16,396 nucleotides of DNA from Faucicola sp032089155 (GCA_032089155.1 DAMDEV010000046.1:1-16396), one strand, 5' to 3'; counted from the stretch's first letter, positions 6,723 through 13,768 are shown. Numbers and translations are program-made. The notes: generated by a model not told the origin, from the sequence alone.

Positions 6723-8030
6723 TTATCGTGACTGCCATTTGGCAAACAACAGCGAGCCGTTGGTACCCCCAAACCCAAAACTGTTAGAAATCGCATGGGT
6801 TAAGTCGTCGACTTTACGGGCTGTATGCGGCACATAGTCAAGCTTGCACTCAGGGTCTTGATGATCCAAATTGATGGTCGGTGGCAATATTTGTTGTTGC
6901 AGTGCCTTAACGGTGAAAATCGCTTCGATACCGCCTGCAGCACCCAATAGATGACCGGTCATCGATTTGGTGGAACTTACTACCATGTTGTCACCAAAGA
7001 TACCCGCAATCGCGCGGCTTTCTGCCACATCACCCGCTGGGGTACTGGTGCCATGGGTATTGATGTAGCCAACGTCACTGGGGGCAATGCCAGCATCACT
7101 CAAGGCGTGACGCATCGCCATAGCGGCACCTTCGCCATTTTCCGGTGGCGCGGTGATATGACTGGCATCATCACTCATGCCAAAGCCGACAAACTCTGCC
7201 AGAATCGTCGCACCGCGCGCTTTGGCGTGGGCAAGGCTTTCCATTACTAGCACGCCTGCACCATCACCCAGCACAAAACCATCACGGTCTTTGTCAAATG
7301 GACGACTGGCTTTGGTCGGTGCATCGTTGCGCGTTGATAATGCTTGCATTGCTGAGAAGCCACCGATACCGAGCTGGCTTGAGGCTTTTTCACACCCCCC
7401 TGCCAAAATCACATCGGCATCGCCATACGCAATCAACCTTGCCGCCAAGCCAATCGCATGGGTCGCAGTAGTACAAGCGGTAGAAGTAGCAAGATTTAAC
7501 CCTTTAATCCCATGACGAATTGCCACTTGCCCAGCTGCCATATTCACAATGGCTGAGGGCACAAAAAACGGCGAGATTTTACGCGGACCCTCGCTATGAA
7601 GCTTTACCACTGTATCTTCAATGGTGGTGATACCGCCAATCCCTGAGCCGATAATCACCCCGATACGGTCGGGGTCAACCTGCTGTACAGGCACGGCTTG
7701 CAACTCACTGATAAAGCCTGCTTGCTTCAAGGCTTGTGCGGCTGCGGCAACGCCATATTGCACAAAGGTGTCATACCGACGCGCGTCTTTGGCGTTCATA
7801 TACAAGCCGATATCAAACCCATCCACTGTGCCGGCGATTTGTGCGCGGTAGTCAGTGGCGTCAAAATGGCTAATCGCTTTGATACCGCTTTCGCCATTAA
7901 TGAGCCGTTGCCAAGTGCTTTCTACATCGAGTCCTAGCGGGGTAATGGCTCCCATGCCTGTGATAACAATACGCTCATGGTCGGGGCGTTCGTCGTAGCG
8001 GGGCTTTTTTTGGCTAAATTTTGTGGTCAT
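6723..8030 (-). CDS. fabF: Beta-ketoacyl-ACP synthase II
   Basis: FabF condenses acyl-ACP with malonyl-ACP in type II fatty-acid elongation, in the cytoplasm. The 435-residue protein has the thiolase-fold blocks VVITGMGAITPLG-like (21-33), the nucleophile C186 in ATSTACTTATHAIG, H326 in NTHGTSTPAGD, and K355/H360 in STKSMTGHLLGAAGG, giving the full Cys-His-His set. The glycine-rich SNSFGFGGTNGSLLF end is also present. It is slightly longer than typical (about 412) because of a hydrophilic N-terminal extension of roughly 18 residues before RIVITGMG. The ATG at 8030 has GAG seven bases upstream. No acpP or other fab genes are adjacent, so it is a detached fab gene with its own terminator. Confidence 0.95.
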   Translation of the reverse strand: MTTKFSQKKPRYDERPDHERIVITGMGAITPLGLDVESTWQRLINGESGIKAISHFDATDYRAQIAGTVDGFDIGLYMNAKDARRYDTFVQYGVAAAAQALKQAGFISELQAVPVQQVDPDRIGVIIGSGIGGITTIEDTVVKLHSEGPRKISPFFVPSAIVNMAAGQVAIRHGIKGLNLATSTACTTATHAIGLAARLIAYGDADVILAGGCEKASSQLGIGGFSAMQALSTRNDAPTKASRPFDKDRDGFVLGDGAGVLVMESLAHAKARGATILAEFVGFGMSDDASHITAPPENGEGAAMAMRHALSDAGIAPSDVGYINTHGTSTPAGDVAESRAIAGIFGDNMVVSSTKSMTGHLLGAAGGIEAIFTVKALQQQILPPTINLDHQDPECKLDYVPHTARKVDDLTHAISNSFGFGGTNGSLLFAKWQSR

Positions 8031-8078
8031 TTGATGCTCGAATTTTTAAATAATATTTTTTGAATAACATTTTATGAA

Positions 8079-8108
8079 AGTTTAGCAAAAATAGTGTACG
8101 AGTGTAAA
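8079..8108 (-). promoter_or_regulatory. Possible fabF promoter
   Basis: On the minus strand, TTTACA (8108-8103), an 18-bp spacer and TAAACT (8084-8079) lie about 50 bp upstream of the fabF ATG in an AT-rich stretch. The -35 is one base off consensus and the -10 two. Confidence 0.4.
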
Positions 8109-8246
8109 CACAATAACTTTGACGTCTTTAAGTTGATTGTATATATCTATAGCCAGTTGAACAATATTAGGGCTTACGCCAAGATAACTAAAGCCCAGTA
8201 TAAAGGCTATAAGATAAGCGCTATACACTAGTGCTATCAATGTCAT
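8082..8246 (-). CDS. Possible small membrane protein (54 aa) between anmK and fabF
   Basis: A short open frame whose ATG at 8246 encodes a strongly hydrophobic stretch (MTLIALVYSAYLIAFILGF, about 19-22 residues, long enough for one membrane span). It is followed by a hydrophilic part, then a second hydrophobic end (VIVFTLVHYF). An in-frame GTG at 8282 would give 66 residues overlapping the anmK end by 10 bp. No clear ribosome-binding site precedes the ATG, and the frame overlaps the predicted fabF -35/-10. AT-rich spacer DNA readily yields such hydrophobic frames, so this is tentative. Confidence 0.25.
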   Translation of the reverse strand: MTLIALVYSAYLIAFILGFSYLGVSPNIVQLAIDIYNQLKDVKVIVFTLVHYFC

Positions 8247-8272
8247 TGTCGACGTAAAAAATACACGCCGTG

Positions 8273-9580
8273 TTAAAAACACACCTGCCCCAATACCACT
8301 TTTTTATTTGCCCCGGTGACACTGGGCAAGTTACTCGGTACGTTCAAAATCGTCTGCTGAGCCAGCCATGCAAACGCTACGGCTTCGACCCACAACGGCG
8401 ACAACCCAATTTTGTCGGTAGTTTGTATGCTCCAAGTGGCTAAATTATCTTGTAAACGGCTCATTAAATAGGCATTTAACGCCCCACCGCCACAGACAAA
8501 CAACTCGCCTTGCGCACCATGAGTGACGGACACAATGGCATCGCTGACGGATTTAGCGGTAAGCGCCACCAACGTCGCTTGCACATCGGCAGGTGAATAC
8601 GCCAAATTGGGGAATTGCTGCCCCAGTTGTTCTAGCATAGCGTCAAGCCAAGCCAAATTAAATTCCTCTCGCCCAGTACTTTTTGGGAACGGCTTGGCAA
8701 AAAATGGGTGAGTCAAAAGCAAATTTAATAACGGCTCAAGCACTTGCCCTGATTTTCCCCAATCGCCATTGTGATCATAAGCTTGTTGGGTATGACGCTG
8801 GCACCAAGCATCAATCAGCAAATTTGCCACCCCTGTATCAAATCCAATCACTTCATCGCTGCCATCAAGTACCGTGATATTGGCAATACCGCCTAAATTT
8901 AAAATCACTTTTGGCATGACTTTATCGGCATGATAAGGCGGTGTAGCAAACATGGCTTGGTGAAACGCAGGCACGAGTGGCGCGCCTTGCCCACCCACTG
9001 CCATATCGCGGCGCCGAAAATCGCTCACCACCGCAATGCCTGTGCGCTCAGCGAGTACATTCGGGTCAAGCAGTTGCAAGCTAAATGACCACTGCGGGCG
9101 ATGACGCACAGTTTGCCCATGACAACCAATCGCGGTTACGTCATCAGGGGTGACCTGCGCTTTCTCGAGCAGTTGATTGACCAAATTTGCGGCAAACTCA
9201 GCATAAAACACGCTCGCCCAACCAAATACATCTAGTTCGCTCTCGAACGCCAAATTATCATAAGCGATGAGTTGTGCCACTCCGTTTGGTTGGGTGAGCG
9301 CTAACAACACGGCGCGTAAATCAGCGGGAAACGGCTCGCTTACCGTCGCCAAAATCTCGACAGGCTCATCATTGTCTTCGTCAATCTCATAGAACTGGCA
9401 CAGCACCGCATCGAGTCCGTCAAGGCTGGTGCCACCCATCATGCCAATCACATACGGCGAGTCGGCAAGCGGGTTTTCTTTGGTGGTCATCATATCATCC
9501 ATGATGTCGGTAAAATGGCTAAAAAATCCTTCATCAAAAGGCAGGTTGGCAGGTAGTCCAGTCGGCAACGTTTGGCTCAT
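8273..9580 (-). CDS. anmK: Anhydro-N-acetylmuramic acid kinase
   Basis: AnmK phosphorylates and opens 1,6-anhydro-MurNAc, returning peptidoglycan-recycling sugar to MurNAc-6-phosphate. The ATG at 9580 (435 residues) is preferred to a TTG at 9604, because GAG lies nine bases upstream of the ATG. Signature blocks: GMMGGTSLDGLDAVL (about 46-60), AIGCHGQTVRHRP, RRRDMAVGGQGAPLVPAFH, LNLGGIANITVL, GFDTGVANLLIDAW, FVCGGGALNAYLM and the C-terminal WVEAVAFAWLA. Nucleotide and sugar-binding motifs all look intact. It is longer than the roughly 370-residue E. coli enzyme, mainly from a polar N-terminal extension of about 40 residues before the kinase core and an acidic insert (DEDNDEPVE). It is divergent from tyrS. 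Confidence 0.95.
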   Translation of the reverse strand: MSQTLPTGLPANLPFDEGFFSHFTDIMDDMMTTKENPLADSPYVIGMMGGTSLDGLDAVLCQFYEIDEDNDEPVEILATVSEPFPADLRAVLLALTQPNGVAQLIAYDNLAFESELDVFGWASVFYAEFAANLVNQLLEKAQVTPDDVTAIGCHGQTVRHRPQWSFSLQLLDPNVLAERTGIAVVSDFRRRDMAVGGQGAPLVPAFHQAMFATPPYHADKVMPKVILNLGGIANITVLDGSDEVIGFDTGVANLLIDAWCQRHTQQAYDHNGDWGKSGQVLEPLLNLLLTHPFFAKPFPKSTGREEFNLAWLDAMLEQLGQQFPNLAYSPADVQATLVALTAKSVSDAIVSVTHGAQGELFVCGGGALNAYLMSRLQDNLATWSIQTTDKIGLSPLWVEAVAFAWLAQQTILNVPSNLPSVTGANKKVVLGQVCF

Positions 9581-9620
9581 AATTATTCTCGTTAGGGCTG
9601 TCAAAGTAGAGAGTGGCTTG

Positions 9621-9626
9621 ATTATA
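9621..9626 (-). promoter_or_regulatory. Possible -10 element for anmK
   Basis: On the minus strand TATAAT occupies 9626-9621, about 40 bp upstream of the anmK ATG and overlapping a second TATACT. I could not find a convincing -35 at standard spacing. Confidence 0.4.
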
Positions 9627-9662
9627 GTATACTAAAAGCCTGCCTTATTTTATCTGCAAATT

Positions 9663-9671
9663 TGCTATAAT
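9663..9671 (+). promoter_or_regulatory. tyrS: Extended -10 promoter of tyrS
   Basis: TGC-TATAAT (9663-9671) is a perfect TGn-TATAAT extended -10. The -35 region is poor (around 9643-9649), as is common for extended -10 promoters. The predicted start is near 9678, giving a leader of about 50 nt with a GAGGT ribosome-binding site before the ATG at 9728. The leader is too short for a T-box and none is seen. Confidence 0.7.
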
Positions 9672-9727
9672 GACTAAAATTCACTTTTTTTTCAGCCGTT
9701 TTAACCCGCGCTTTTTTCGAGGTAAGC

Positions 9728-10948
9728 ATGACCGATTCTACTCATAGATTTTTAGCAACAGAAGAACAACTCAAACTCATCCAACGTGGTACGCACGAAA
9801 TTATTTCGCAAGACGATTTAATTAAAAAACTTCAAGAAAACCGCCCACTGCGAGTCAAAGCAGGGTTTGACCCGACCGCACCCGATTTGCACTTGGGTCA
9901 TACGGTTTTAATCAATAAACTCAAGCATTTTCAGGATTTGGGACACCAAGTGTTGTTTTTGATTGGCGATTACACCGCGCGCATTGGCGACCCAACGGGT
10001 AAAAATACCACTCGTCCGCCGTTGTCTGAAGAAAAAATCTTGGAGAATGCCCAAACTTATAAAGAGCAAGTATTTAAAATCCTTGACCCCGCTAAAACCC
10101 AAGTGATGTTTAACTCCGACTGGTTTAGCAAAATGTCGGCAGGTGACATGATTGGTTTGGCAAGCCAGCAAACCGTGTCTCGTATGCTCGAGCGCGATGA
10201 CTTCTCAAAACGCTATCACAGTCAAACGCCGATTTCGATTCATGAGTTTTTGTACCCACTGGTGCAAGGTTATGACTCAGTCGCCATGCAAGCCGATGTT
10301 GAGCTAGGTGGTACTGACCAAACCTTTAACCTACTCATGGGTCGTACCTTGCAATCTCGCTATGGTCAAGTGCCACAAGTGTGTATCACCGTGCCGATTT
10401 TGGAAGGCTTAGACGGCGTACAAAAAATGAGTAAATCGCTTGGCAATTACATCGGTATTTATGACAGCGCAGGCTCAATGTACCAAAAAATCTTGTCCAT
10501 GCCAGACACTTTGATTGCGCGTTATTTCGAGCTACTTAGCTTCAAACCCATGGATGAAGTTGAAGCCTTGCTAAAGGACATCGAAAATGGGCGCAATCCG
10601 CAAGAAGTTAAACGTATTTTGGCACTAGAGCTGATTGAGCGTTTCCATGACAAAGAAGCCGCCGAAAACGCTCACAAATCAGCGGGCAATCGCTTGGTAG
10701 ATGGTGAGTTGCCATTGGATTTGCCAGAAGTGACGATTAGCCTTGATGGGCAAGCGCAGTTATTTATCACCCAAGTGTTAAACCAAGCCAATTTGGTAAA
10801 AAACTCAGCGCAAGCGAAAGACTTTTTGAAAAACCAATCGGTGAAAGTGGATGGGCAGGTGGTGGATGCAGGATTTGCCCTCACTGCAGGACAAACGGTG
10901 GTGATTCAAGCAGGCAAAAAAGCGTATGCCAAAGTGACGGTGGATTAA
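9728..10948 (+). CDS. tyrS: Tyrosyl-tRNA synthetase
   Basis: TyrRS charges tRNA-Tyr with tyrosine (class I aminoacyl-tRNA synthetase, cytoplasm). It has 406 residues. The class I signatures are HLGHT (55-59, HIGH-type) and KMSKS (233-237), with tyrosine-pocket blocks AGFDPTAPDLHLG, LIGDYTARIGDPTGK, YDSVAMQADVELGGTDQTFN and the C-terminal S4 RNA-binding domain (about 340-405; AKDFLKNQSVKVDGQVVD). The HLGH/KMSKS pair and length fit the TyrZ-like subgroup found in Pseudomonas and Haemophilus relatives rather than the E. coli TyrS with KFGKT. GAGGT upstream supports the ATG. The dehydrogenase begins 5 bp after its stop, suggesting co-transcription. Confidence 0.96.
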   Translation: MTDSTHRFLATEEQLKLIQRGTHEIISQDDLIKKLQENRPLRVKAGFDPTAPDLHLGHTVLINKLKHFQDLGHQVLFLIGDYTARIGDPTGKNTTRPPLSEEKILENAQTYKEQVFKILDPAKTQVMFNSDWFSKMSAGDMIGLASQQTVSRMLERDDFSKRYHSQTPISIHEFLYPLVQGYDSVAMQADVELGGTDQTFNLLMGRTLQSRYGQVPQVCITVPILEGLDGVQKMSKSLGNYIGIYDSAGSMYQKILSMPDTLIARYFELLSFKPMDEVEALLKDIENGRNPQEVKRILALELIERFHDKEAAENAHKSAGNRLVDGELPLDLPEVTISLDGQAQLFITQVLNQANLVKNSAQAKDFLKNQSVKVDGQVVDAGFALTAGQTVVIQAGKKAYAKVTVD

Positions 10949-10953
10949 ACGCG

Positions 10954-11913
10954 ATGTCAATGAAAGCCATCTTCCTCGACCGAGCCACCTTTTCCGCTGA
11001 TTTAGCATTAACACCCCCACACGGCATTAGCGACTATCAAGTCTATGCGCAAACGCCCAATGACCCCAAAATCATCATTGAGCGTTGCCAAGACGCGGAT
11101 ATTGTTATCACCAATAAAGTTGAGCTTACCGCCGAAATTATCGCGCAGCTCCCAAAACTCAAACTCATCCAACTGACCGCCACAGGCATGAACAACGTCG
11201 ATAAAGACGCTTGTGACAAGCACGGCATTACTGTAAAAAACGTCGCAGGCTATGCGGTCAAAAGCGTCCCCGAACATACCTTTATGCTGATACTCTCAGC
11301 CATGCGAGCGGCTCGCCACTATCATCAGGAAGTGGTCAAGGGTGACTGGCAAAAAGATGGTCGCTTTTGTCTGCTCGACACGCCACTCATTGACCTTGAA
11401 GGCAAAACGCTGGGCATTATTGGCTATGGTACGATTGGCAAACGGGTTGGGGAAATTGCCAAAGTCTTTGGTATGACGGTATTGATAGCCGAACACCAAA
11501 ACAAACCGCCAAGAAATAGCGACTATAGCGTGTTTGATGATGTCCTCGCTCAGTCCGATGTCATTACCCTACATTGTCCATTAACGCAGCAAACGCAGCA
11601 TTTAGTGAATGCCGATAGCATTGCCAAGATGGCAAAAAAACCGTTGATTATCAATGTCGCACGCGGTGGCATGGTCGATAGTCAGGCGGTGGCAGATGCC
11701 GTTACACAAGGTAAATTATTGGGCTATGGGGCAGATGTGTTTGAAGATGAGCCGATTAAAGACAACGACCCATTACTCACACTTAAAGACCACCCAAGAG
11801 TGATTTTCACCCCCCATAATGCGTGGGGAAGCGTCAACGCCCAGCTTTACCTATGGGACATATTGTGTCAGCAAGTGCAAGAGTTTACCCAACTATCCCA
11901 TAAGGGAAAATAA
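10954..11913 (+). CDS. D-isomer-specific 2-hydroxyacid dehydrogenase (glycerate/hydroxypyruvate-type)
   Basis: A 319-residue NAD(P)-dependent dehydrogenase interconverting a 2-oxoacid and a D-2-hydroxyacid. The dinucleotide fold has GYGTIG (157-162). An acidic residue (E180) after the second strand suggests NAD(H) rather than NADP(H). Catalytic residues are visible: R237 in INVARGGMVD, the Glu of DVFEDEP (E266) and H288 in TPHNAWGS, with the VFTPHNAW-type ending usual for HprA/glycerate dehydrogenases. The pattern fits hydroxypyruvate reductase-like members, but the exact substrate cannot be fixed by eye. ATGs at 10954 and 10960 are both possible; GGTGGA at 10939 serves either. It starts 5 bp after tyrS, and the FKBP gene follows 31 bp after its stop. 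Confidence 0.88.
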   Translation: MSMKAIFLDRATFSADLALTPPHGISDYQVYAQTPNDPKIIIERCQDADIVITNKVELTAEIIAQLPKLKLIQLTATGMNNVDKDACDKHGITVKNVAGYAVKSVPEHTFMLILSAMRAARHYHQEVVKGDWQKDGRFCLLDTPLIDLEGKTLGIIGYGTIGKRVGEIAKVFGMTVLIAEHQNKPPRNSDYSVFDDVLAQSDVITLHCPLTQQTQHLVNADSIAKMAKKPLIINVARGGMVDSQAVADAVTQGKLLGYGADVFEDEPIKDNDPLLTLKDHPRVIFTPHNAWGSVNAQLYLWDILCQQVQEFTQLSHKGK

Positions 11914-11944
11914 TGAAAAATAACGAAAATAACGGAAAATAAAT
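11906..11944 (+). repeat. A-rich 9-10 bp imperfect tandem repeat between the dehydrogenase and FKBP genes
   Basis: Four units of the type GAAAATAAC/T run from just before the dehydrogenase stop to the base before the FKBP ATG (GAAAATAAT, GAAAAATAAC, GAAAATAACG, GAAAATAAAT). The stop codon lies in the first unit and the FKBP translation-initiation region in the last two. Confidence 0.65.
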
Positions 11945-12343
11945 ATGACAAGTAAACTGCAATTCCAAGACCTAATTATCGGCACAGGTAAAACTGCCGA
12001 GCGTGGGGCACTGATTACCGCGCATTACACGGGCTATCTACCAGATGGCACGGTATTTGACTCATCACATCATCGTGGGCAACCCTTTGAAGCCGTGATT
12101 GGCACAGGGCGGGTGATTAAAGGTTGGGACATAGGCGTTTTGGGTAGCGAATACGCCCAAAAAATCGGCTACGACAGCCAAGTTGAAGACCCTGCCAATC
12201 TCATAGCTATGCAAGTTGGTGGTAAGCGCAAACTTATCGTGCCAAGTCACTTGGCTTATGGTGAGCGCCAAATCGGTAAAATCCCACCCAATTCAGACTT
12301 AACCTTTGAAATTGAATTGTTGGATGTCAAAACTCGTGATTGA
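11945..12343 (+). CDS. FKBP-type peptidyl-prolyl cis-trans isomerase with an internal insertion
   Basis: A 132-residue single-domain FKBP without signal peptide, thus cytoplasmic. Active-site residues by FKBP12 analogy: Y28 in AHYTGYLPDGTVFDSS, D39, the VIKGWD helix with W61, Y105 in HLAYGERQIG, and F121 in LTFEIELLD. Between VIKGWDIGV and MQVGGKRKLIVP, where family members usually run through with one or two residues, there is an extra stretch of about 23 residues (66-88, including GSEYAQKIGYDSQVEDPANL). Prolyl isomerisation of nascent or misfolded proteins is expected; targets are unknown. ATG at 11945 has only GGA about 10 bases upstream. The DUF1653 gene overlaps its end. Confidence 0.88.
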   Translation: MTSKLQFQDLIIGTGKTAERGALITAHYTGYLPDGTVFDSSHHRGQPFEAVIGTGRVIKGWDIGVLGSEYAQKIGYDSQVEDPANLIAMQVGGKRKLIVPSHLAYGERQIGKIPPNSDLTFEIELLDVKTRD

Positions 12344-12560
12344 GATTAAATTGGGTATTTATCAGCACTACAAAGGCAATCTATACCAAGTGCTGCACAT
12401 CGCCAAACATAGCGAGACTGAAGAGGAATTGGTCGTCTACCGTGCGCTTTACCAAGCGTATGGGGTTTGGGTGCGACCGCTTGCGATGTTTGCCGAAACG
12501 GTGGAAGTCAATGGCGAAGCTGTGCCAAGATTTAAGCTGATAAAACCGCTAAACAGTTAA
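12324..12560 (+). CDS. DUF1653 domain protein
   Basis: A 79-residue protein with the DUF1653 signature: GIYQHYKGNLYQVLHIAKHSE, then VVYRALY, VWVRPLAMFAETVEVNG and PRFKLI at the end. The family is small and of unknown function, often encoded next to housekeeping genes. ATG at 12324 overlaps the FKBP gene by 20 bp. A GTG at 12336 (8-bp overlap) is the alternative and would begin just before the conserved block. Neither has a strong ribosome-binding site, so translational coupling to FKBP is plausible. Confidence 0.8.
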   Translation: MSKLVIEIKLGIYQHYKGNLYQVLHIAKHSETEEELVVYRALYQAYGVWVRPLAMFAETVEVNGEAVPRFKLIKPLNS

Positions 12561-12570
12561 GTTTGGCGGT
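12545..12570 (+). terminator. Hairpin at the end of the DUF1653 gene
   Basis: ACCGCTAAAC (12545-12554) pairs with GTTTGGCGGT (12561-12570), one G-U pair, 6-nt loop, overlapping the stop codon. There is no T-run on the plus strand. On the minus strand four Ts follow, so it may act from both sides or only as a 3' end stabiliser. Confidence 0.4.
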
Positions 12571-12595
12571 AATTGATATAAAAATAACCGACAAC

Positions 12596-12625
12596 AAAAA
12601 ACCCCAAACTAATAAGCTTGGGGTT
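12596..12625 (-). terminator. Rho-independent terminator of tRNA-Phe
   Basis: AACCCCAA (12600-12607) pairs with TTGGGGTT (12618-12625). On the minus strand the hairpin is followed by a run of Ts (the A-run at 12596-12601), 27 bp downstream of the tRNA 3' end. Confidence 0.8.
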
Positions 12626-12651
12626 AATCGATTTATACCTGAGACAAATAA

Positions 12652-12727
12652 TGGTGGCGTGGGGCAGGATCGAACTGCCGACACACGGATTTTCAATCCG
12701 TTGCTCTACCGACTGAGCTACCGCGCC
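12652..12727 (-). tRNA. tRNA-Phe (anticodon GAA)
   Basis: A 76-nt cloverleaf with encoded 3' CCA (12654-12652). The arms read GGCGCGG acceptor, GCTC/GAGC D-stem, ACGGA/TCCGT anticodon stem with loop TTGAAAA (anticodon GAA at 12694-12692), 5-nt variable loop, and GGCAG/CTGCC T-stem with TTCGATC. The acceptor stem has one non-pair, C5 opposite A68. Everything else is canonical. It is a single-gene unit with its own promoter and terminator. Confidence 0.97.
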
Positions 12728-12757
12728 ATGTTTGTCAGCATCAGTATTTGAGCGGCT

Positions 12758-12786
12758 ATTAAACTAAAAATCGCCAAAGGTGTCAA
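12758..12786 (-). promoter_or_regulatory. Promoter of tRNA-Phe
   Basis: On the minus strand, a perfect TTGACA (12786-12781), a 17-bp spacer and TTTAAT (12763-12758), followed by a GC-rich discriminator (AGCCGC) typical of stringently controlled stable-RNA promoters. The start is expected near 12751, about 24 bp before the mature tRNA 5' end. Confidence 0.85.
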
Positions 12787-12849
12787 GCACTATTTCAAAA
12801 TTTTTGCAAAAAGTTGCTAGTAACTGGCAAAATCCCAAGTTATATCAAG

Positions 12850-13140
12850 TTATATCAACTCGTACATGGCTAAAATACGATGAATTGCGCCGCAGCCAGG
12901 TACAAACTTGGTATTGCCTTTTTTGCGCTCAATATCGGTGACTTGTTTGACAAATTTGGGTGCAAGACCGCGCCCGCGATTGGCGGGATGTAGTACGATG
13001 TACTGTAGCAAGCGGCTAGACTCGATGCCTTCATTAAAGCAGCCAATCGCGGCAATCGGTTTTTCATTAAACATCCCCAAGTACAGGATATCACCTTTGG
13101 CAAAGGCCTTTTCAAAAAACGCCACAGCATCACGACCTGT
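12850..13140 (-). CDS. GNAT family N-acetyltransferase, C-terminal part (cut by sequence gap)
   Basis: The minus-strand frame enters from the run of Ns and ends at TAA (12852-12850). The visible 96 or so residues include ILYLGMFNEKPIAAIGCF, then LQYIVLHPANRGRGLAPKFV, which is the acetyl-CoA-binding motif A of GNAT proteins (beta-4, P-loop R-G-x-G, helix alpha-3). The end reads KFVPGCGAIHRILAMYELI. The substrate is not predictable. The N-terminal part and start are in the gap, so intactness is unknown. The stop lies inside a short direct repeat AGTTATATCA x2 (about 12838-12857). Confidence 0.7.
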   Translation of the reverse strand, partial: TGRDAVAFFEKAFAKGDILYLGMFNEKPIAAIGCFNEGIESSRLLQYIVLHPANRGRGLAPKFVKQVTDIERKKGNTKFVPGCGAIHRILAMYELI

Positions 13141-13240
13141 NNNNNNNNNNNNNNNNNNNNNNNNNNNNNNNNNNNNNNNNNNNNNNNNNNNNNNNNNNNN
13201 NNNNNNNNNNNNNNNNNNNNNNNNNNNNNNNNNNNNNNNN
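13141..13240. other. Run of 100 Ns (assembly gap)
   Basis: Exactly 100 unknown bases. This is the customary placeholder for a scaffold gap of unspecified length, so the distance and even adjacency of the genes on either side are not established. Any reading frame drawn through it is meaningless. Confidence 0.97.
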
Positions 13241-13705
13241 ATGTGTTTTTCAAAACAACCTGCTCGATGCCGTCCACTAACCGAGGGCGAAAAAGCCATC
13301 GCGGGTAGCGTCTTTGGTGATACGTTACAGCTTGATAGTATACGCCTAAAAACCGCATGGTGGGTACTCAAAGGCTATGCGGTCAGTCCCAATGGTCATG
13401 TGTATTTTCATCCAGCAGATTTTTGTGATGATTTTAGTCAGCAAAATGTCTATCTGCGCGCGTGGCTGGTGCATGAATTGACCCATGTCTGGCAAATCCA
13501 ACAAGGCGTTAAGGTGTTTCGCCGCGCCCTGCTCAATCGGCGCTATAGCTACGAGCTGCAAGCCAATAAGCCATTTGGTCGTTATGGCATAGAGCAGCAA
13601 GCGCGTATGGTAGAAGATTATTATCGAAAACGTGAGCTCAAACAGGATTATGAGCCATTACTCGCCTTTATTCCGTTTGCCAGTTTACAGCCTGCCACCG
13701 CCTAG
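13241..13705 (+). CDS. Vgr-related, zincin-like protein (HExxH), possibly 5'-truncated by the gap
   Basis: The frame begins at or before the gap; the first base after the Ns is an ATG, giving 154 residues. Recognised blocks are RPLTEGEKAIAGSVFGDTL near the start, NGHVYFHPADFCDDFS, then WLVHELTHVWQIQQGV with a zinc-metallopeptidase HELTH motif (HExxH), and GRYGIEQQARMVEDYY near the end. This pattern matches proteins annotated 'Vgr related protein' or Rhs-element Vgr-like in proteobacteria. They are not VgrG spikes, and proteolytic activity is unproven. No type VI or Rhs genes are visible nearby. Homologs usually start close to the RPLT block, so the ATG at 13241 may be the true start, but an upstream start in the gap cannot be excluded. 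Confidence 0.7.
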   Translation: MCFSKQPARCRPLTEGEKAIAGSVFGDTLQLDSIRLKTAWWVLKGYAVSPNGHVYFHPADFCDDFSQQNVYLRAWLVHELTHVWQIQQGVKVFRRALLNRRYSYELQANKPFGRYGIEQQARMVEDYYRKRELKQDYEPLLAFIPFASLQPATA

Positions 13706-13731
13706 CGTTATCAACTCTCTGTGTCGCTGTC

Positions 13732-13768
13732 ACCACCCAATGTTTGTAGCGATGGCGGTGGTTTTTTT
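13732..13768 (+). terminator. Probable terminator of the Vgr-related gene
   Basis: GGCGGTGG (13754-13761) followed by seven Ts (13762-13768). Its partner can be ACCACC (13732-13737) or, with a longer loop, CCACCGCC (13695-13702) at the end of the gene. The T-run makes a terminator likely even though the exact stem is ambiguous. Confidence 0.55.

Noticed and set aside
12563..12751. 62-residue plus-strand frame over the tRNA
   Set aside because: It is antisense to tRNA-Phe and its terminator; no coding support.
12908..13371. Frames on both strands that run through the Ns
   Set aside because: Continuity across unknown bases is an artefact. Left of the gap the plus frame is antisense to the GNAT gene, and right of it the minus frame is antisense to the Vgr-related gene.
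13241..13705. Reading the Vgr-related protein as a type VI secretion VgrG spike
   Set aside because: It is far too short, lacks gp27/gp5-like domains and has an HExxH core; no T6SS genes are present.
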